The notes under the pieces: model-generated
The model's input: only the letters and a program-made list of their open reading frames with translations
The model's database searches: none
What the model was told of the DNA's origin: nothing
From: Capsicum annuum
Taxonomy: Eukaryota > Streptophyta > Magnoliopsida > Solanales > Solanaceae
DNA: 64,000 nucleotides
Assembly: GCF_002878395.1 (NCBI RefSeq)
Contig: NW_025892961.1
Span: forward strand, 504,630-568,629
Reading direction: 5' to 3'
Shown here: piece after piece, positions 58,537-64,000 of the stretch
How positions within the stretch are numbered: position 1 is the first letter of the stretch
Layout: the number at the start of each line of letters is the position of its first letter
Translations under genes and position numbers: made by a program

Positions 58537-59900
58537 TTACTTCTCCTTCACTTCCAAAACTAAAGAGGATTCGGAACTACTTTTCACCAAAGTATTTCCC
58601 TCAGTTGAATTAAGCAACCTAACACCTAATCTATCCAAATAATGTACATCACAAGCTAACTCTTTCTTACCTTTCTCTACATGGGCAATACTATCCATAG
58701 ACAATGTACTAAGGGCATCCGCCACTACATTGGCTTTGCCTAGGTGATATAACACACTTATATCATAGTCTTTTAACAACTCCAACTACCTCATCTGCCT
58801 AAGATTCAACTCTCTTTGAGTAAACACATACTGCAGGCTCTTATGATCAGTAAACACATCAACATGAACACCATAAAGATAGTGTCTCCATATCTTCAAA
58901 GCAAGGATCACAGTAGCAAAATCAAGATCATAGGTTGGTTAATTCTTCTTGTGTGGATTTAACTGTCTAGAGGCGTAGGCTATAACCTTACCTCTTTGCA
59001 TCAACACACAGCCTAAACCAATTCTAAAGGCATCATAATACACCACAAAACAATCTGTACCATCAGGCAAGGTCAACACAGGGGCTTAAGTAAGTCGAGT
59101 CTTCAACTCCTAAAAACTCTTCTCACAAGAATCTAACTACTGGAATTTAACTTTATTTTAGGTCAATCCGGTCATAGGAGATGTAATACAACAGACACCT
59201 TCAACAAAATAGTGGTAGTAGTCCACTAGAACTAAGAAACTTCTAATGTCAAATAGAGAGATAGGTCTAGGCCAATTCCTTATAGCTTTTGTCTTTTGGG
59301 GATCAACTCTAATACCTTCAGCTAAAATGATATGACCCAAAAAGGCTACAGACCTTAGCCAAAATTAACACTTACTAAATTTGGCTAACAACTGGTGATC
59401 TCTGAGGGTTTGCAAGAAAATTCTAAGATGAATCGCATGGTTATTCTCATTATGAGAGTACATACGGATATTATCTATGATAACAATGATAAACGTATCG
59501 AGATATTGCTTGAAAACTCGATTCATGAGGTCCATTAAGGCGGCTGGGGCATTGGTTATCCTGAAGGACATGACCAGAAACTCAAAGTGACCATAGCAGG
59601 TTCAGAAAGCTGTATTTAGAATATCATATTCCCTCACTTTCAGTTGATGATAGCTGGATCTAAGTTCTATCTTAGAGAAATAACTTGCACCTTACAACTG
59701 ATCAAACAGGTCATCAATTCTTGGAGGAAGATATTTGTTCTTGATGGTGACCTTGTTAAGATAACGGTAGTCAATGCACATACGCAAAGAACCGTCTTTT
59801 CTTTCAAACAAATAAGACAGGTTCTCCCCAAGGAGAAATACTAGTCCTAATGAAACCTTTGTCTAAGAGATCTTTGAGTTGCTCTTAAGATCAACAGGTA
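58537..59900 (-). pseudogene. D reverse transcriptase and RNase H
   Basis: The RT palm frame 59571-59365 has [20 protein letters not shown]. The catalytic box reads IIDN (59470-59478 covers I-D-N) where the family has FIDD, so the second catalytic Asp is lost. The connection 59340-59158 has GHIILAEGIRVDPQKTKAI. RNase H text lies at 58990-58740, including [17 protein letters not shown] near 58850 and HLGKANVVADALS near 58745. Stops lie between blocks. RT N-terminal text above 59600 is poor. Confidence 0.8.
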
Positions 59901-60175
59901 CAATACGGTATGGTAAAATAGAAATGGGTTGAGTATCGGGAAGAAGGTCAATCCTAAATTCTATCTCTCTATCGGGAGGTACCCTTGGGAGATCTTCTGG
60001 AAAAACATTTGGAAACTCATAAACAATATGGACTGACTAAATAGTTGGAGCCTCGGACCTAGTGTCTTTGAATCTAACTAGGTGATAGATGCAATCCTTG
60101 ATTGAGATAGGAGATAAAATGACTCTTGGGAGATACTAAACTCCCGGACCACTCGAAAGTTGGTTCATTAGGAAA

Positions 60176-60480
60176 CTAAAACTTTACCACACGGGTACGA
60201 TAGTCTATAGACACATAGAAAGAATGAAGCCAATCCATAACCATAATAAGGTCAAAATCCACCATGTCTAACTCTATCAAATCAGCAAGTATGACTCTAT
60301 AAAGAATAGAAATAGGACAATCTCTATACACTTGTTTAGCAACAACTGATGCCCCTACGGAGGTGGAGACTAGAAAAGGCTCAAGAATCTTTTTGGGACT
60401 CATTTTGAAATCCACAGCTACAAGTGGGGTCACAAAAGAGAGACTTTACTTGAGGTCCAAAAACACATAGACATCAAGGC
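60176..60480 (-). pseudogene. D aspartic protease
   Basis: The frame 60433-60176 contains SVGASVVAKQVYRDCPISIL and VDFDLIMVMDWLHSFYVSID, the flap and C-terminal signature of gypsy protease. The active-site triplet expected near 60455 reads as LDLK and a stop, so catalysis is lost. Confidence 0.7.
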
Positions 60481-60499
60481 AAAAGACACGGAGCATATC

Positions 60500-61200
60500 G
60501 GTAACAACATTGGGAGAGGCCTTCTGCTCCTGATGAGATGGTAAGGCATAGAATCTGTTCTAGTGCTGGCCACCAATAGTGCTGGATGAAGTGCCCTGTG
60601 CAGGGGCAGGATGGGGTATAAGAGCTGGTGCACTAGTAGCCTGTGCCTAAGGTCGGGCGTCTCTGTTCCCCTTTCTAGCATAAGGACAATATCTAACTTT
60701 ATAGCCCTGCTTGCCACAACCAAAATAGCCCCTCAAATCTATGAAACACTCACCGAGATGATCCCTACCACACTTAGCATAAAGAGGATAATAAGGCCTG
60801 TTACCAACACTGTTCTGCGAACTAAACATAAAGGATATGCCGCATTTCTCCTGCCTACATCTAGGCATCAAAACACTAGCTGAGAAAGGTGCTAGCATAG
60901 ACAAATGCCTCTAAAACTTAGGGCGGTTCCCTCTATGGAACCTTGGGTGGCTAAACTCATGCTGCTCATATCTAGCCCTCTTGTTACCCTTTAATCAATC
61001 TCTCTCACTAACCTTATCTGCCTCTATCTACTGGGTATGCATCATCAACCTAGCCAGATCCATATCTCTATGAAGCATCGTAGTCCTACACTCTTTCAGC
61101 ACCAAACTAGAAACATCTATCACAAACTTGCTTATACTAGATAAACAGGTGGGGGTTGCTCATTATCATTTCTGAGGGCATTCGCTCTTCGCAGAGGCAT
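60500..61200 (-). pseudogene. D gag with internal deletion
   Basis: The start at 61198-61200 gives MPLRRANALRNDNEQPPPV, the usual basic N-terminus. Only about 40 codons later the text is already at the C-terminal third (MDLARLMMHT-like, near 61060; stops included), so most of the capsid domain is deleted. Two zinc-knuckle-like motifs remain: YAKCGRDHLGEC near 60770 (first Cys changed to Tyr) and CGKQGYKVRYC near 60700 (His changed to Tyr). Both knuckles therefore lack a ligand. Confidence 0.75.
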
Positions 61201-61395
61201 TTTCTGAAATAAAAGACCATGAATTATTAGATAAGAGGGACAACTGTAGGCATGATATATTCTGAAAGAAGAAACAACTTTTTCCTATAATGTCTCGTAG
61301 CCTCTTGCTTATACATGTGGCATTCTACACTCCAATGATCAAGACTCCACTCAACGCCGCTTGTCAAACTCCCTAGGACTCCTTAAAAATCTTAA

Positions 61396-61408
61396 GCTTC
61401 GATACCAA
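61396..61408 (-). other. Primer binding site of D (tRNA-iMet type)
   Basis: The minus strand reads TTGGTATCGAAGC, one short step from TTGGTATCAGAGC, about 3 bp from the LTR end. Confidence 0.75.
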
Positions 61409-61411
61409 GTT

Positions 61412-64000
61412 TCTAACGACCCAAAATTTCCTCTCAGGATGTCACACGGTGCTTAAGGCTACATGTAGCTCTAAGCTAACCCTTTGATCCTATTTCTACA
61501 AATAACACTCATTTCAAGATGAAATAATTAAAACACTAGCATAGTCATATCAAATAAGAGAAAATACGAAGAAAATGCTCTATCCAAATGACCAAGCAAT
61601 AATGGAAACATCAACACAACCATAATTTGATAACTAGGGACAGGTTCCCAACAAACTCAAAATGAACTGAAAGTAATAACATAGCCCATTAAAATGTTGA
61701 AATGTCTGAGATAGGTCCTCGAACCATGAGGACTCACCACTGTAGGGATGTAGACAGAGGTACTCGAAAGTCACTGACGAGGATGGGACTAAATGCCTAA
61801 ACATACATTATAAGACAATGTAGCACAAAGACGTATATATGGATCAGCACTTGAGAATGTACTAAGTATGTGGGGGTGCATGCATTTATATAAAAAACAT
61901 CAATACTCTTTAATTAAATCATGCATGTAATAAGTAATGACTCACATGGCTTGAATAAGTATAAATGCAAAGCTCATGAATCATGTAAAATGAAACATAT
62001 AACACAATCTTTTTATACTTTTAGCTTTGAAATGTATACTCTTCTCTTATTCTCATTACTCAAGGCTAAAATAGACTTTAAGCAATACTTTCAACTCATG
62101 CATATGTCTCTTGGAGAGTAAAACTTCTTCAATGCTCAAGAAATCATAACTCTTTTGAACTCAAAAACTTGTAATTCGAATCATATATGTTTGGAACATA
62201 GTTGAAGGCATTTCATTCACGTTAGGAAAATGTCTCATTTCAAGCTCTAGGGAAAAATACTCATATCAAGGGAAAGTATTTTAGTTTTAAAGGAAAATAT
62301 CTTAACTCAAAGCTTTAGTTTTAAGGGAAAAATATTCTATCTCAATGGAAAATACTTTAGTTTAGGGAGATTCTCTTAACCGACATAAACCATGCAAGCC
62401 ACATAGAGTCCAATATTTTATCCTCCAAAGGAAGAGACCTCACGTTGGGGAGAGGCATCATACTCTTGCCAGGGAGTGTAAACTAGGTCCAGTGATCGCT
62501 AAATAAGCTCAGCATCGGGCCTTATATCTAATTACCTACCGTGGCATGTAGTTTTGAGGTAAGAAACCATAGTAACTTACCCGTTCGGTGATAAATACTA
62601 ATCCATTTAGTTTATCTTTCTCATCTCTTGAAAATCCACTTTAAAATAATCACAAGGTTTAATAATAACCCAATAATCAAATCTGTAATCCAATGTAGTA
62701 GAGTGGATTTCAAAACTCAATGACCATTGGGTCAAAACATTCCTCATTAATCTCAGAATACTCAAATCATGGGTTCTTATAGCATAATTGTTCATAAAAT
62801 TGCAAATATCAAGAAGGGCTCAATAAACCATAATTCATTCTCAAGTTAAAACTCATCAAAAGCATAATAGATAGCATATAGATTCATAACTCATGTAGAA
62901 ATCAAGAAATTTCAGCAATTTGTCTCAAAATCACAACATACTCATATACTTTAATATCTCAAACATTTCAATAAGTAACTTCTCAAGGATTAAATTCATG
63001 GGGTATAGACCCAGCTGCAAATTCTCAAGAAAACATGTAAAAATCATGCTATTAGACTCTCAATTCAAGGGAAACATCAAACGCTTACAACCAATAACAA
63101 TGGGTGAAAACGCCAAATTCAATTTCATGTAAAATCTCATAAATTGCAAAGAATTGTCATTTAAATAAGCCTTTGGGTACAAGGTTGAAAGGATTACCCT
63201 TGTTCAAAACCCCATATAGATTAGATTATGAAATTGGATGGACGAGTTTGGTCAAGACTCTTCTCCTTACTCTTGAGAGAGAGTTCTTAGAACCTTTGAA
63301 CTTAGGGAAGTCAAATCTCAACTCAATTTGTAGAATCCATGGTGAGTTCTTGGATTTCTTGGAGAAAGGTATTAGATTTAATCTTGAGGGATAAACCCTA
63401 GCCTTTGGATGTTTTGGGAGATGATGAGGCTATCAAGTCTGTTTGGAATATATATGAGGGTTAAAATTGAAAGACCTAAAATCCCCTTTTAAAAAGGACT
63501 TAAAAATACTGAACAAGGTTAACGACGGTCAGAGCGATGGTCCGTTGCAAGTCCGACGGTCCGTCGGGTCGTTCATCGTATGATACCAGAAAAGGGAAAT
63601 ACTGCATCGTTGTGATGATCCGATCGATGTTCCATCGTAGGTCTGATGGTCCGTTGAATCTTCCATCACTCCATGGCCAAGATTAGACCACACTGCCTTA
63701 GTGGCGACGATCTCAATAACTGTCCCTCGCAGCGTTGACGGTCCATCGTCTTGTCCGTTGTATTTGGGCTAGGTAAGGGAGTTTTTGCCTTAGTGGCGAT
63801 GGTCCGAGAGATGGTCCATCACAGACTTGATAGTCCTTTTAATCGTCCGTCGCACCTGGGTGGTTCCGACAACTCTCAGTAAAATAAACTTCTCACCCCG
63901 ATGCTAGATTTGGACGAAATTAGTGTCGTTGGAAGGCTAATTCAATTCTCTAAGTGACAAAAAGTCAAATTTCAAAAAATTATATATGGCTTAAATAATA
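61412..64000 (-). repeat. D 5' LTR, incomplete at the window edge
   Basis: Aligns with 54122-56815. The TATA-like box is decayed (TACAAATT, near 63326-63333). The word cluster is at 63520-63855. The LTR 5' end and right target duplication are beyond 64000. Confidence 0.8.

Larger units (their letters stand above)
54122..64000 (-). mobile_element. Element D: Tekay/Del-like Ty3/gypsy retrotransposon (right end outside window)
   Basis: LTRs at 54122-about 56852 and from 61412 on; the second runs off the window. Internal order, right to left: iMet-type primer site, gag with a large deletion, protease, RT, RNase H, integrase with chromodomain-like tail. That order and motif text place it with the Tekay/Del chromoviruses. 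All ORFs have stops. The LTRs differ by many substitutions and by two deletions of about 45-55 bp in the right copy, so the insertion is old, but younger than F, which it interrupts. The right target duplication is outside the window. Confidence 0.85.

Overview
This is a window of repeat-rich plant nuclear DNA. It is AT-rich and holds almost nothing but nested, decayed long-terminal-repeat (LTR) retrotransposons of the Ty3/gypsy superfamily. The style of the LTRs, the tRNA-Asp primer sites and a third ORF resembling the 'putative plant transposon protein' domain suggest a eudicot, most likely Solanaceae (tomato, potato or pepper relatives). That assignment is inference from family resemblance. 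I see no host gene, tRNA, rRNA or CRISPR. All coding traces carry stops or frameshifts, so every 'gene' here is a pseudogene.

Layout. (1) A1, minus strand, 1-2327 plus 10493-11597 and probably on from 25095: gag-protease end and 5' LTR of a chromovirus-like gypsy element. (2) B1, 2328-10487, minus, flanked by the exact target duplication GTAGG: an Athila-like element without polymerase, inserted in the A1 LTR. (3) C, 11598-25089, minus, flanked by ATTAC/ACTAC: the most complete element (gag, protease, RT, RNase H, integrase, third ORF), also inserted in the A1 LTR. (4) A2, about 26960-32392 plus 44684-44914, minus: gag remnant, primer site and a very long 5' LTR swollen by minisatellites. (5) B2, 32393-44678, minus, flanked by ATCAC: a three-LTR composite inserted in the A2 LTR. 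(6) E, 45170-49717, the only plus-strand element: a rearranged LTR, an integrase C-terminal remnant and a 3' LTR. (7) F, 50636-54121, minus: 3' LTR, 3' untranslated region and end of the third ORF. (8) D, 54122 to beyond 64000, minus: a Tekay/Del-like element inserted in the third ORF of F.

The most unusual signal is regulatory rather than coding. Five LTR families each carry their own CpG-rich, near-palindromic short-word cluster in the 5' part of U3; in four of them it lies next to a TATA-like box in the direction of transcription, and in the fifth the box is weak. In B1, B2 and C a copy of the cluster, in the same orientation, also lies just upstream of the third ORF, which suggests an internal promoter made from the LTR module. 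A second polypurine-like motif, associated with inverted repeats in C and F, recurs in the 3' untranslated regions of the Athila-like elements.
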